The notes below the pieces were generated by a model, which was not told the origin of the DNA, searched no databases, and worked only from the letters and a program-made list of their open reading frames with translations. Below are positions 1-6,847 of a stretch of 9,463 nt of DNA, in pieces; the first letter of the stretch is position 1, and the number at the start of each line of letters is the position of its first letter. The position numbers and the translations under genes were made by a program. This stretch comes from Bacteroidales bacterium UBA4459 (GTDB taxonomy: Bacteria; Bacteroidota; Bacteroidia; Bacteroidales; F082), in contig DGOT01000283.1 of assembly GCA_002389465.1 (NCBI GenBank), forward strand, positions 1 to 9,463. Reading direction: 5' to 3'.

Positions 1-1071
1 CGATTCGTAGCGCTCTTTCAGCCCCCTCAGGATGGAAATAGCCGACATCGTATCGGGCTCATTCACCTGCACGATCTGGAACCTCCGCTCAAGCGCTTTA
101 TCTTTTTCAAAATACTTCTGGTATTCTTTCAGTGTTGTGGCGCCAATCGCCCGTAACTCGCCACGGGCAAGCGCAGGTTTCAGTATATTGGCGGCATCCA
201 TAGCACCTTCCGATGCACCAGCCCCCACCAGTGTATGGATCTCATCGATAAAGAGGATAATATCTCCGTCCGATTCAACCACTTCTTTAATAACGCTTTT
301 CAAGCGCTCTTCAAATTCTCCCTTATATTTGGCACCGGCAATCAAAGACCCCATATCAAGCGAATAGATGTATTTGCTTTTCAGATTGTCGGGTACGTCA
401 CCACTCACAATCCTGTGGGCAATACCTTCGGCAATAGCCGTTTTTCCAACACCCGGCTCTCCGATCAGGATTGGGTTATTCTTGGTTCGGCGCGATAAAA
501 TCTGCAGGATACGCCTGATCTCATCATCACGGCCGATGACCGGGTCGAGTTTTCCCGTATTGGCCAGATCGTTCAGGTTTCGGGCATAACGGTTTAAAGC
601 GTTGTACTGATTTTCGGCACTCTGGCTGTTGACCGTTGACCCCTTCCTCAATTGTTTCACAGCCTCTATCAGGTCTTTTTTAGTCACATGATTATCTTTC
701 AGCAACTGCGAAGTACTGCTGTTCACCTCAAGCAGCGCTAGCAGCAAATGCTCAATGGAAACAAACTCGTCGCTAAACTCCTTCAGGTACGTGTGAGCCT
801 TCCTGAGTACTTCGTTCGCCTCATTCGAAAGATACGGTTCGCCGCCAGAAACTTTTGGCAGAGATTCGATAATCCTGTCAATCGCCTGGCTGAAAACCGG
901 AAAGTTAACATTCAGTTTTTTCAGTAAAAATGGAACGACATTATCATCCACAGCTAAAATCCCTTTCAGAATGTGGACACTTTCAATAGCCTGGTTACTG
1001 TTAGCACCGGCTATTTCCTGGGCCTTCTGAATGGCCTCCTGCGATTTTATGGTAAATTGATTTATATTCAT
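1..1071 (-). CDS. clpB: ATP-dependent disaggregase ClpB, N-terminal part (runs off the left edge)
   Basis: ClpB is the cytoplasmic Hsp100 AAA+ ring ATPase that works with DnaK to pull polypeptides out of aggregates. The visible 357 codons begin MNINQFTIKSQEAIQKAQ and hold the Clp N-terminal repeat domain (about residues 1-150) followed by most of the first nucleotide-binding domain. Walker A GEPGVGKT is at residues 204-211, the Walker B acidic pair D276-E277 lies in IILFIDEIHT, and the ALERRF arginine-finger motif carries R329-R330. All sit two residues before the E. coli ClpB positions as I recall them. The coiled-coil middle domain and second ATPase domain, which would separate ClpB from ClpA or ClpC, lie outside the window, but the N-terminal sequence is ClpB-like. 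The start is the ATG at 1071, preceded by an AAGGAG Shine-Dalgarno sequence 8 bases upstream. I see no CIRCE operator upstream. The gene is divergent from the CoA-binding protein gene and shows no sign of damage. Confidence 0.96.
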   Translation of the reverse strand, partial: MNINQFTIKSQEAIQKAQEIAGANSNQAIESVHILKGILAVDDNVVPFLLKKLNVNFPVFSQAIDRIIESLPKVSGGEPYLSNEANEVLRKAHTYLKEFSDEFVSIEHLLLALLEVNSSTSQLLKDNHVTKKDLIEAVKQLRKGSTVNSQSAENQYNALNRYARNLNDLANTGKLDPVIGRDDEIRRILQILSRRTKNNPILIGEPGVGKTAIAEGIAHRIVSGDVPDNLKSKYIYSLDMGSLIAGAKYKGEFEERLKSVIKEVVESDGDIILFIDEIHTLVGAGASEGAMDAANILKPALARGELRAIGATTLKEYQKYFEKDKALERRFQIVQVNEPDTMSAISILRGLKERYES

Positions 1072-1079
1072 GATTTTTT

Positions 1080-1085
1080 CTCCTT
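1080..1085 (-). promoter_or_regulatory. Shine-Dalgarno ribosome binding site of clpB
   Basis: On the minus strand the sequence AAGGAG lies 8 bases before the clpB ATG. It fixes the start codon at 1071. It stands out because the other genes here begin after A/T-rich leaders without such a motif, which is usual in Bacteroidota. Confidence 0.7.
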
Positions 1086-1259
1086 TCTAAGTTATATTTT
1101 TTGATGAACACCTATTCAAAAAGCCTTCCATGCCGGGAAAAAGGATAGTGGGCAGAAAAAATGTCATGTATTTTTACGGTCAACTGTCATTTTGTCCTGA
1201 TTATTAATAAGTTAAGATTTGTTAACGAAACGTAAAACAAACTGTCCGGAATAATGTTC

Positions 1260-1267
1260 TACTTTCG
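1260..1267 (+). promoter_or_regulatory. Candidate -7 promoter box for the CoA-binding protein gene
   Basis: TACTTTCG matches the Bacteroidota housekeeping -7 consensus TAnnTTTG except for one base, and is followed by CAA. It lies 32 bases before the ATG at 1300, which gives a short leader. No convincing TTTG -33 box sits at the expected distance, so the call rests on the -7 box and its position. Confidence 0.4.
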
Positions 1268-1299
1268 CAACCAAATCCGAATACACATTAGAAAACTGC

Positions 1300-1677
1300 A
1301 TGGAAAAAGAACATAAAACAAAAAAAACACTGGTACTTGGCGGAAGCCTAAACCCGGGCCGGTACGCCAACAGAGCCATCCGAAAATTAAGGTCATACGG
1401 GCATCCTGTTTTTTCGATCGGGAATAAAGAAGGCACCGTTGAAGATGTGGTTATACAGAAGGGGACCCCGTTTTTTAACGATCTGCATACGGTTACTGTT
1501 TACCTGAGCGCTAAAAACCAAAAGCAGTATTATGACTATATTATCGGTTTACGACCACAACGGGTCATTTTCAATCCGGGTGCTGAGAATCCGAAAATGG
1601 CCGAATTAGCCCGAAAGTATAATATCGAAGTGATAGAATATTGCACGTTAATTTTACTCGACACACATACTTTTTAA
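1300..1677 (+). CDS. CoA-binding domain protein (YccU-like, CoA_binding_2 family)
   Basis: A 125-residue single-domain protein with a Rossmann-like CoA-binding fold; no catalytic role is established for this family. Residues 11-22 form the nucleotide-binding turn (LVLGGSLNPGRY), followed by an alanine/arginine-rich helix and a GHPVFSIGNKEG strand-turn at 35-45. The family signatures HTVTVYL (63-69), RVIFNPGAEN (88-97) and YCTLILL (114-120) are all present, and the length is typical. The ATG at 1300 is the natural start, since the conserved domain begins about ten residues later and a promoter-like -7 box lies just upstream. It is divergent from clpB, with 228 bases between them. The next gene is in the same direction but has its own promoter-like element, so this one is probably transcribed alone. 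CoaE further along makes CoA, but nothing seen links the two genes. Confidence 0.9.
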   Translation: MEKEHKTKKTLVLGGSLNPGRYANRAIRKLRSYGHPVFSIGNKEGTVEDVVIQKGTPFFNDLHTVTVYLSAKNQKQYYDYIIGLRPQRVIFNPGAENPKMAELARKYNIEVIEYCTLILLDTHTF

Positions 1678-1717
1678 GAGCAATTTGAGTTCTTATATTC
1701 ATTAAGTGATTTATTCT

Positions 1718-1725
1718 TACTTTTG
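1718..1725 (+). promoter_or_regulatory. Candidate -7 promoter box for the T9SS cargo / DUF1573 / yajC unit
   Basis: TACTTTTG is a very good match to the Bacteroidota -7 consensus TAnnTTTG. Transcription would begin around 1730-1733, at or after the ATG at 1728, which argues that translation begins at 1767 or 1770 instead. A TTTG occurs at 1684-1687 but is about ten bases too far upstream to be a standard -33 partner. Confidence 0.5.
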
Positions 1726-1769
1726 CCATGCTTTTTTCAAAATTAATTGACGCCATTTTAAACCTGATG

Positions 1770-3005
1770 ATGAAGCACATCAAAGTTGTATTTCCTTATT
1801 TATTTGCACTGATTCTGGTTGTTTTTGCAGGCCAAAGTAAATCAATGGCACAACCGGACTGCACAATCAGTATTAATGAGGCGATGCCTGTTTGCCCGGA
1901 CATTGATTTTGAGCTTAGTGCCCAGTATTATGAAAACAGTACATATACCTGGCAAAAGAACGGTGAGGTTTTAGACGAAACGGACAACACGCTTATCACC
2001 AATATTCATGAAACGGCTTCCTTCACTCTGACTATTTTTAACAACAACACATCAGAGGAATGTACCAGCATGCCTTTTCAAGTAACGGTACATACACCGA
2101 TAGAGATCACATTCAACCAGCTTCAGTTAACCTGCTCGAACGGCGACAACGACAACGGCAACAATGCCAAAGTGAAAGCAATTGCCACGGGCGAGTTTCA
2201 ACCGGATGAATATCATTATTACTGGAATGTCAGTCCATTACAACTTGCACCCGGCGACTCATCGTTAGCAATCGGATTAAAAGCACATCAAAAATATACT
2301 ATCGAAGTCAGGGATAACTATGGTTGTCCGTCCCGGGATACAGTCTGGACACAAGCTTATGACAACCCGGAGATTGACATAACTACCGATCCGGATACAG
2401 CCTTTATCGAGAATCCGGTTGTAAGTTTCTCATTTACCAACCTGTCGGAGGATACGGTACAGGTATCCAACCATTTTTGGGATTACGGAGATTGCTTTGA
2501 AGGAAGTTCTTTGTATCCTTTGTGTCGGGATGACCTGACCACATCGCTGGAAGTACCAACGCACACTTACAGTAATCCGATTTCAAAAGATACAACATAT
2601 TATGCCTCGCTTACCGTTTACAATCAACAGGGATGTGACACAGTTTATACCAAAGATGTATTGATCCGGCTGGTGGACTTATTCATTCCAAATGTATTCA
2701 CACCCAATGGTGATGGCATTAATGATACGTTTATTATAACGGAGAATCTAAACTCGGGCGGTGGAGGTGAGGGACGCGCTGAATACGATAATTATGATGT
2801 ATTGGGAAAATACTACCAAAGCTCCAAACTGGTTGTTTTTAACCGATGGGGACGGATTGTTTATGAATCCAGTAACTATCAGAACGACTGGGACGGAGGC
2901 AAGCTGCCCGATGGCGTCTATTTTTACGTATTGAAGTGCCATGGCCTCGTACACGATGAGGTTGTATATAAAGGCGCAGTTACAATTTTTGGAAGTGATC
3001 GTTAA
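1770..3005 (+). CDS. Secreted PKD-like protein with T9SS gliding-type (CHU_C) C-terminal domain
   Basis: A probable cell-surface protein of 411 residues with no recognised enzymatic domain. The chosen start gives a classic Sec signal peptide (MKHIKVVFPYLFALILVVFA, with cleavage probably after SMA near residue 27). An in-frame ATG at 1728 would add 14 residues before it, but a promoter-like -7 box lies just upstream of that codon. ATG at 1767 is equally possible. The middle is beta-rich and Ig/PKD-like, with paired cysteines, WDYGD at 237-241 and a later THTYS. The last ~110 residues form the gliding motility-associated C-terminal domain: FIPNVFTPNGDGIND (305-319), VVFNRWGRIVYES, DWDGG, and LPDGVYFYVLK. 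This domain is the type B signal for outer membrane export by the T9SS. A glycine-rich stretch of about 22 residues interrupts it near residue 329. Only 22 bases separate it from the DUF1573 gene, so the two are probably co-transcribed. Its function is unknown; surface binding is a guess. Confidence 0.9.
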   Translation: MKHIKVVFPYLFALILVVFAGQSKSMAQPDCTISINEAMPVCPDIDFELSAQYYENSTYTWQKNGEVLDETDNTLITNIHETASFTLTIFNNNTSEECTSMPFQVTVHTPIEITFNQLQLTCSNGDNDNGNNAKVKAIATGEFQPDEYHYYWNVSPLQLAPGDSSLAIGLKAHQKYTIEVRDNYGCPSRDTVWTQAYDNPEIDITTDPDTAFIENPVVSFSFTNLSEDTVQVSNHFWDYGDCFEGSSLYPLCRDDLTTSLEVPTHTYSNPISKDTTYYASLTVYNQQGCDTVYTKDVLIRLVDLFIPNVFTPNGDGINDTFIITENLNSGGGGEGRAEYDNYDVLGKYYQSSKLVVFNRWGRIVYESSNYQNDWDGGKLPDGVYFYVLKCHGLVHDEVVYKGAVTIFGSDR

Positions 3006-3027
3006 TTTTAAATACAATTATATTATT

Positions 3028-3489
3028 ATGAAACAGTTTATCTTTTTATCCATCTTTGTTCTTGCCCTGATCTTATCAGGATGCAATAACGGCAACAACA
3101 AACAGGTTTCGACCGATGTTGTTAAGAACAGCAAAAGTGCCGTACCACACGCAGATGAAGGCACCGAACCCATGATCATGTTTGGAGACACCGAACACGA
3201 TTTCGGCGATGTGATCCAGGGAGAGAAAGTTACCTACAACTTTGCTTTTCATAATACCGGTGGTGCTGATCTGCTTATAACAAAGGTAAGCACCAGTTGC
3301 GGATGCACCGTGGGTAAATATCCCAAAGAGATGATCAAACCGGGTGAGGGTGGTGATATCGAAGTTACTTTCGATACACACCGGAGAAAAGGTGTCCAGC
3401 ACAAAACGGTGACTGTTTTGGCAAATACCGAGCCTAACAAAACACTTTTACGCATTAAAGCAAATGTGGTTTTACCTCAAAATCAATAA
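3028..3489 (+). CDS. DUF1573 domain lipoprotein
   Basis: A 153-residue predicted lipoprotein. It starts MKQFIFLSIFVLALILSGC, a signal peptide ending in the lipobox LSGC with lipidated cysteine 19. An Asn/Lys-rich linker follows, then one DUF1573 domain from about residue 50: FGDTEHDFGDVIQGEKVTYN, FHNTGGADLLI, and the family hallmark TSCGCT (C91 and C93), then a PGEGGDIEVTFD beta strand. The fold is Ig/ASH-like and its biochemical role is not known. The frame is open upstream to an ATG at 2941, inside the preceding gene, but starting there would bury the lipoprotein signal, so 3028 is the start. It lies 22 bases after the T9SS cargo gene and 19 bases before yajC. As I recall, pairing of DUF1573 with yajC is common in Bacteroidota, which suggests an envelope role, though the domain itself gives no specific function. 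Confidence 0.92.
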   Translation: MKQFIFLSIFVLALILSGCNNGNNKQVSTDVVKNSKSAVPHADEGTEPMIMFGDTEHDFGDVIQGEKVTYNFAFHNTGGADLLITKVSTSCGCTVGKYPKEMIKPGEGGDIEVTFDTHRRKGVQHKTVTVLANTEPNKTLLRIKANVVLPQNQ

Positions 3490-3508
3490 TCTAATATAAC
3501 ATAAAAAC

Positions 3509-3826
3509 ATGAAAAATTTATTTATTCTGTTACAAACAGGTGGCGATACCGGTAGCACTTGGACATCGCTGTTACCATTATTTTTAATATTGATCGTATT
3601 TTATTTCTTCTTCATCAGGCCTCAGTCGAAAAAGACGAAAGAACAACGGAAGTTCAGAGAAGCTTTGAAGAAAGGAGACAAAGTACTGACAATCGGTGGT
3701 GTCCATGGAAAGATTGCTGAAGTAAAAGACACTACGGTGATTCTTGAAGTAGGTAACCAAATCAAAATGACCGTTGAGAAAAGCGCTGTTGTTATGGACA
3801 ACACGCAAATAAGCCAATCAAAATAA
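3509..3826 (+). CDS. yajC: Preprotein translocase auxiliary subunit YajC
   Basis: YajC is a small single-pass inner membrane protein that associates with SecDF and the SecYEG translocon and supports protein export. The 105 residues show the full pattern: a short polar N-terminus, one membrane helix at about 20-36 (ending FYFFFIRPQ), then the conserved RPQSKKTKEQ basic stretch at 37-46. The cytoplasmic domain follows, with LKKGDKVLTIGGVHGKI and the beta-rich segment DTTVILEVGNQIKMTVEKSAV. Length is normal. The leader is A-rich with no Shine-Dalgarno motif. The gene closes its transcription unit: a strong hairpin and U-run begin 30 bases after the stop codon. The upstream neighbours, both exported proteins, suit a Sec-related context. 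Confidence 0.96.
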   Translation: MKNLFILLQTGGDTGSTWTSLLPLFLILIVFYFFFIRPQSKKTKEQRKFREALKKGDKVLTIGGVHGKIAEVKDTTVILEVGNQIKMTVEKSAVVMDNTQISQSK

Positions 3827-3855
3827 GGCTTTTCGACATAAAACAGGACATTATT

Positions 3856-3890
3856 CCGGAGTATTCTTTATTTTTATACTCCGGTTTTTT
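3856..3890 (+). terminator. Intrinsic terminator after yajC, abutting the next start codon
   Basis: A perfect 9-bp stem pairs CCGGAGTAT (3856-3864) with ATACTCCGG (3876-3884) around an 11-base T-rich loop, and is followed directly by six T residues at 3885-3890. This is a textbook Rho-independent terminator by shape. The base after the T-run is the A of the YbbR-like ATG at 3891, so the element either ends the yajC transcript or acts as a conditional barrier before ybbR-coaE. Confidence 0.85.
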
Positions 3891-4895
3891 ATGCAATCAT
3901 CTGACAAACCATATCGCCCAATCCGCCAAAGGGACATTTCTGTTCCTGATCGCCGTATAAAACGGAGTGACAATTTTATCTTCCTACTCTGTTTGATTAT
4001 TGCCGCATTCTTTTGGTTGCTCATAAAATTATCCGGAACATATACCGTTTCTTATAATTACAAGATAAAGTATACGAATGTTCCGTCAGAGAAGAGGCTT
4101 ACAAAGATCATCGATACAACATTAAACATTAGTTTTTCGGCCCGTGGTTACGACATCCTCAAACTCAATATCACTGAAGATATGGATGTAATGACCATTG
4201 ACCTGAAAGATTATGAGGTTCGAAAATCCAATAATAATACATACTATATCCAAACTGGTCTTATCAGGGAGGAACTGGCTAGCTATATCAACGTCAACGA
4301 ATCAGATGTCACGTTATCGAAAAATTCTCTTCACTTCATATTAAGTGACCTGCATGTTAAAGACGTTGCAGTAAAAACCAGGGAAAAGATCGGATTTAAA
4401 GACCCGTTCGATTTATATGAAAAAGAACGAGTCGAGCCGGCAAAAGTTTCCGTATACGGTCCTTCATCCGTACTGGACACCTTGCAGTATATATATACGG
4501 AGGTCATCAAACTCGCTTCTGTTGATAAAGACCAGATTATCAAGACACGGCTTTACAATCCGTTGCCTGAACTGATTAACCTTGAGCCTGACGAAGTCCT
4601 CGTTAAATTAAGAATTGAACGCTTTACTGAATCATTTGTTGAAACAGAAATAGACATTTCAGGTGTTCCGAAAAAAATCCGGACTTTTCCTTCTGCTATC
4701 CGCATCAACTTTAAAGTGGCGCAAAAAGATTTCTCGAACATAAAGGCCAGCCAGTTCAGGGTTGTGCCCGAAACCGACAATATCGACCTGAATGAAGTGA
4801 AGCGTTTGCATTTAAAACTCATTGAAAAACCAGATTTTATCAGAGATGAGTGGATCGTACCTGCCGATGTTGAGTTTTTAATTATCAAAAAATGA
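3891..4895 (+). CDS. YbbR-like domain protein (CdaR family), membrane anchored
   Basis: A 334-residue protein with an arginine/lysine-rich cytoplasmic N-terminus, one membrane helix at about 28-47 (FIFLLCLIIAAFFWLLIKLSG), and an extracytoplasmic region of YbbR-like beta domains. Recognisable pieces are YKIKYTNVPSEKRL, then FSARGYDILKL, a second repeat around EPAKVSVYGPSSVLDTLQYI, and a third segment VETEIDISGVPKKIR. In Firmicutes the YbbR protein CdaR regulates the diadenylate cyclase CdaA. Whether this protein does so is unknown, since no cyclase gene is nearby. There is no in-frame ATG between 3891 and the membrane helix, so 3891 is the best start although it sits directly after a terminator U-run and has no Shine-Dalgarno motif. 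Its stop overlaps the coaE start by four bases (ATGA), which indicates translational coupling. Confidence 0.88.
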   Translation: MQSSDKPYRPIRQRDISVPDRRIKRSDNFIFLLCLIIAAFFWLLIKLSGTYTVSYNYKIKYTNVPSEKRLTKIIDTTLNISFSARGYDILKLNITEDMDVMTIDLKDYEVRKSNNNTYYIQTGLIREELASYINVNESDVTLSKNSLHFILSDLHVKDVAVKTREKIGFKDPFDLYEKERVEPAKVSVYGPSSVLDTLQYIYTEVIKLASVDKDQIIKTRLYNPLPELINLEPDEVLVKLRIERFTESFVETEIDISGVPKKIRTFPSAIRINFKVAQKDFSNIKASQFRVVPETDNIDLNEVKRLHLKLIEKPDFIRDEWIVPADVEFLIIKK

Positions 4896-5485
4896 TCAAA
4901 GTTGCTTTAACGGGAAATATCGGAAGCGGCAAAAGCACGGTCGTTCGTATATTTTCTACCCTCGGCGTGCCTGTCTTTTATGCTGATAAGGAAGCAAAAT
5001 TACTTTATAAAGACCAACGGATAAAAAAAGCCGTCAGGAAATATTTTGGCAGTGTGGTATTCGACCGGAAGCAGGAAGTTGATTTTAAAAAGATGGCTGC
5101 TATTGTATTTAATGATGCATCGGCAATGAGAGAGATTAATAAAATCATTCATCCAGCTGTTTTCGACAGATACGCTGATTGGATGGAAGAAAATAAGAAA
5201 GCTGCTTATACGCTCCACGAGGCGGCTATTGTTTTTGAGAATCACCTGGAGGATCATTTTGACGCCCTAATAAATGTAACGGCCCCCAAACAAATCAGGA
5301 TGGAAAGAGTTGTTAAACGAGACGGAATCAATGCCGAAAAGTTTCATGCCCGGGCTAAAAATCAGTGGCTCGAAGAGGAAAAAAACAAAAAGTCAGATTT
5401 CATCATCATCAACGATGGTAAACAATTCCTGATTCCACAGATACTGGAGATTCACAGGAAACTATTAGAACGTACCAAAATTTAA
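4892..5485 (+). CDS. coaE: Dephospho-CoA kinase CoaE
   Basis: CoaE phosphorylates the 3'-hydroxyl of the ribose of dephospho-CoA with ATP, the final step of coenzyme A synthesis in the cytoplasm. The 197-residue protein, a normal length, opens with the P-loop MIKVALTGNIGSGKSTV (Walker A 8-15). Next come VPVFYADKEAK, whose D32 matches the conserved substrate-site aspartate, and the IIHPAVFD motif at 85-92 typical of the CoA-binding lid. The C-terminal part has the arginine-rich segment RMERVVKRDG, a conserved Q in AKNQW, and SDFIIINDG. The start overlaps the YbbR-like stop codon by four bases, so expression depends on the upstream gene unless an internal promoter exists. It converges on the PLP enzyme gene with 67 bases between them, where I see no strong terminator. 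Confidence 0.96.
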   Translation: MIKVALTGNIGSGKSTVVRIFSTLGVPVFYADKEAKLLYKDQRIKKAVRKYFGSVVFDRKQEVDFKKMAAIVFNDASAMREINKIIHPAVFDRYADWMEENKKAAYTLHEAAIVFENHLEDHFDALINVTAPKQIRMERVVKRDGINAEKFHARAKNQWLEEEKNKKSDFIIINDGKQFLIPQILEIHRKLLERTKI

Positions 5486-5552
5486 TTAGTAAAAAAGGTA
5501 TTTACGCCGAAAGATAAGATTTATTTGTTCCGGATGCTTCTTATCCATCTAT

Positions 5553-6752
5553 TTACCCCAGATCAACCAGGCACGATTTGATTACCTGGAATGTATTTTC
5601 AATATCATGATCCAATCCCACCGAAAAACGAATCAATCCGGGGGACAGCCCCATTTCTTTCTGGATTTCTTCAGGCACTTCCGAACTGGTACTTTTTCCT
5701 GAATTCGAAAACAATGTTTTAAAATAGCCCAGGCTAACAGCGTGATACCCTACACCCCGCACCTGCATCAACTCCATGATCGGGGCTGCTTTTTCGGCTG
5801 TATCCAGGTCAATAGCGATCATTCCTCCGTATCCGAACCCTTCATTCATAATACGATTGAACAATCCGTATTGAGCATGTGAAGGCATTCCCGGATACAC
5901 AAATCTCAACCCCATTTCTTCAAACCGTTTGGCCAGATACAGGGCATTCTCACTGTGCTTTTGCATACGTATATGCAGGGTTCCCAGATTTTTAAGTATC
6001 GATGACGACCTCAGCGGATCCAGCACAGGACCGAGCAACATGGCTGTACCCGTATTTACATCGCTGATCGCATTGATAAATTCTTCAGAAGCACAGATAG
6101 CTCCTGCGACACAGTCGTTTTTCCCGTTAATAAATTTTGTCATGCTGTACACAACAATATCAGCTCCAAGTAAATGCGGGCTAACAATCATCGGTGTAAA
6201 CGTGTTATCAACCACAAGGGAAATTCCGTCCTCTTTTGTGATTTTGGCCAGTTCCGGAATATCGGAGATCTGCAGCATCGGGTTGGTCATGCTTTCGGTG
6301 TACAACACTTTTGTGTTGGGCCGGATGGCTCTTTTGATACTTTCAATATCCGTAATATTCACAAAAGTGACTTCGATATTAAACTTTTTCAGGTAGTTAT
6401 TCAAAAAAGCAAACGTGCCGCCGTACGTTGTAATACTGGTTATTATATGGTCGCCTGTGTTGCAAAGCTGCAGCAAAGTTGTAGTGATGGCAGCCATACC
6501 GGAAGCTGTCACCCAGGCCGATTCGGTTCCTTCCATGGCAGCCAGTGCTTCGGCAAGGTACTTGTTCGATGGGTTCCAGTGGCGCGAATAAAGAAAGCAG
6601 CCTTCTGCCTCACCATGAAAAGCTCTGATCATCTCGTCTTCTGTCATAAAAGTAAACGTGGCCGAATCGGTGATGGACGGGTTTACGCCACCAAATTCGC
6701 CAAAATGCTTCAGGTTCTGAATTGCTGTTGCGGGATCTGTCTTCTTTGTCAT
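5553..6752 (-). CDS. PLP-dependent trans-sulfuration family enzyme (cystathionine gamma-synthase / methionine gamma-lyase type)
   Basis: A 399-residue cytoplasmic fold-type I PLP enzyme of the Cys/Met metabolism family, acting on sulfur amino acids or O-acylhomoserine. The PLP-binding lysine is K206 in SMTKFINGKNDC. Other family marks are Y55 and R57 of LYSRHWNP (phosphate contact from the partner subunit), SGM at 84-86, TYGGT at 109-113 with stacking tyrosine Y110, the cofactor aspartate in VDNTF (D182), and IRFSVGLDHDIE near the end. Methionine gamma-lyases usually have Cys two residues after this Tyr; here it is G112, so strict lyase specificity is not supported. O-acetylhomoserine sulfhydrylase, cystathionine gamma-synthase or a broad lyase all remain possible. 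The start is the ATG at 6752: an upstream in-frame ATG at 6815 would add 21 residues lying upstream of or across the promoter box. The gene is monocistronic, convergent with coaE and divergent from the membrane protein gene. Confidence 0.9.
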   Translation of the reverse strand: MTKKTDPATAIQNLKHFGEFGGVNPSITDSATFTFMTEDEMIRAFHGEAEGCFLYSRHWNPSNKYLAEALAAMEGTESAWVTASGMAAITTTLLQLCNTGDHIITSITTYGGTFAFLNNYLKKFNIEVTFVNITDIESIKRAIRPNTKVLYTESMTNPMLQISDIPELAKITKEDGISLVVDNTFTPMIVSPHLLGADIVVYSMTKFINGKNDCVAGAICASEEFINAISDVNTGTAMLLGPVLDPLRSSSILKNLGTLHIRMQKHSENALYLAKRFEEMGLRFVYPGMPSHAQYGLFNRIMNEGFGYGGMIAIDLDTAEKAAPIMELMQVRGVGYHAVSLGYFKTLFSNSGKSTSSEVPEEIQKEMGLSPGLIRFSVGLDHDIENTFQVIKSCLVDLG

Positions 6753-6774
6753 AATTATTGATTTTGTTGCTGTA

Positions 6775-6782
6775 CAAATGTA
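6775..6782 (-). promoter_or_regulatory. Candidate -7 promoter box for the PLP enzyme gene
   Basis: On the minus strand TACATTTG matches the Bacteroidota -7 consensus TAnnTTTG exactly. Transcription would begin near 6768, leaving a leader of about 16 bases before the ATG at 6752. A good -33 TTTG is not at the usual distance; the nearest lies about ten bases too far upstream. Confidence 0.5.
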
Positions 6783-6847
6783 CGAAACTCTCCAGCATTT
6801 ACTTATTTTTATCAAAAATTTATAGCACGGATCTAACGGTTAAAAAC

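Noticed and set aside
32..589. Plus-strand open frames opposite clpB
   Set aside because: The minus strand carries well-conserved ClpB motifs across the whole stretch; the plus-strand products resemble nothing.
1072..1299. Heat-shock operator (CIRCE) or defined clpB promoter
   Set aside because: No TTAGCACTC-type inverted repeat is present, and no -33/-7 pair with proper spacing could be found on the minus strand.
1675..1695. Terminator after the CoA-binding protein gene
   Set aside because: The TAAGA/TCTTA stem is 5 bp, A/T-rich, overlaps the stop codon and has no U-run.
2941..3027. N-terminal extension of the DUF1573 protein from an ATG at 2941
   Set aside because: It overlaps the end of the T9SS cargo gene and would bury a clear lipoprotein signal peptide that begins at 3028.
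5486..5552. Bidirectional terminator between the convergent coaE and PLP genes
   Set aside because: Only a 4-bp GGAT/ATCC stem with no adjoining T-run is visible, which is too weak to call.
5929..6761. Plus-strand open frames opposite the PLP enzyme
   Set aside because: They are antisense shadows of a clearly conserved enzyme, with no recognisable domain and no start signal.
6753..6815. 21-residue N-terminal extension of the PLP enzyme
   Set aside because: It spans the exact TACATTTG promoter box and has no family similarity; the ATG at 6752 fits the usual length.
6758..6847. Extension of the membrane protein up to a TTG at 6758
   Set aside because: The first codon is TTG, the stretch crosses the promoter of the divergent PLP gene, and it adds an unrelated segment before a good first membrane helix.
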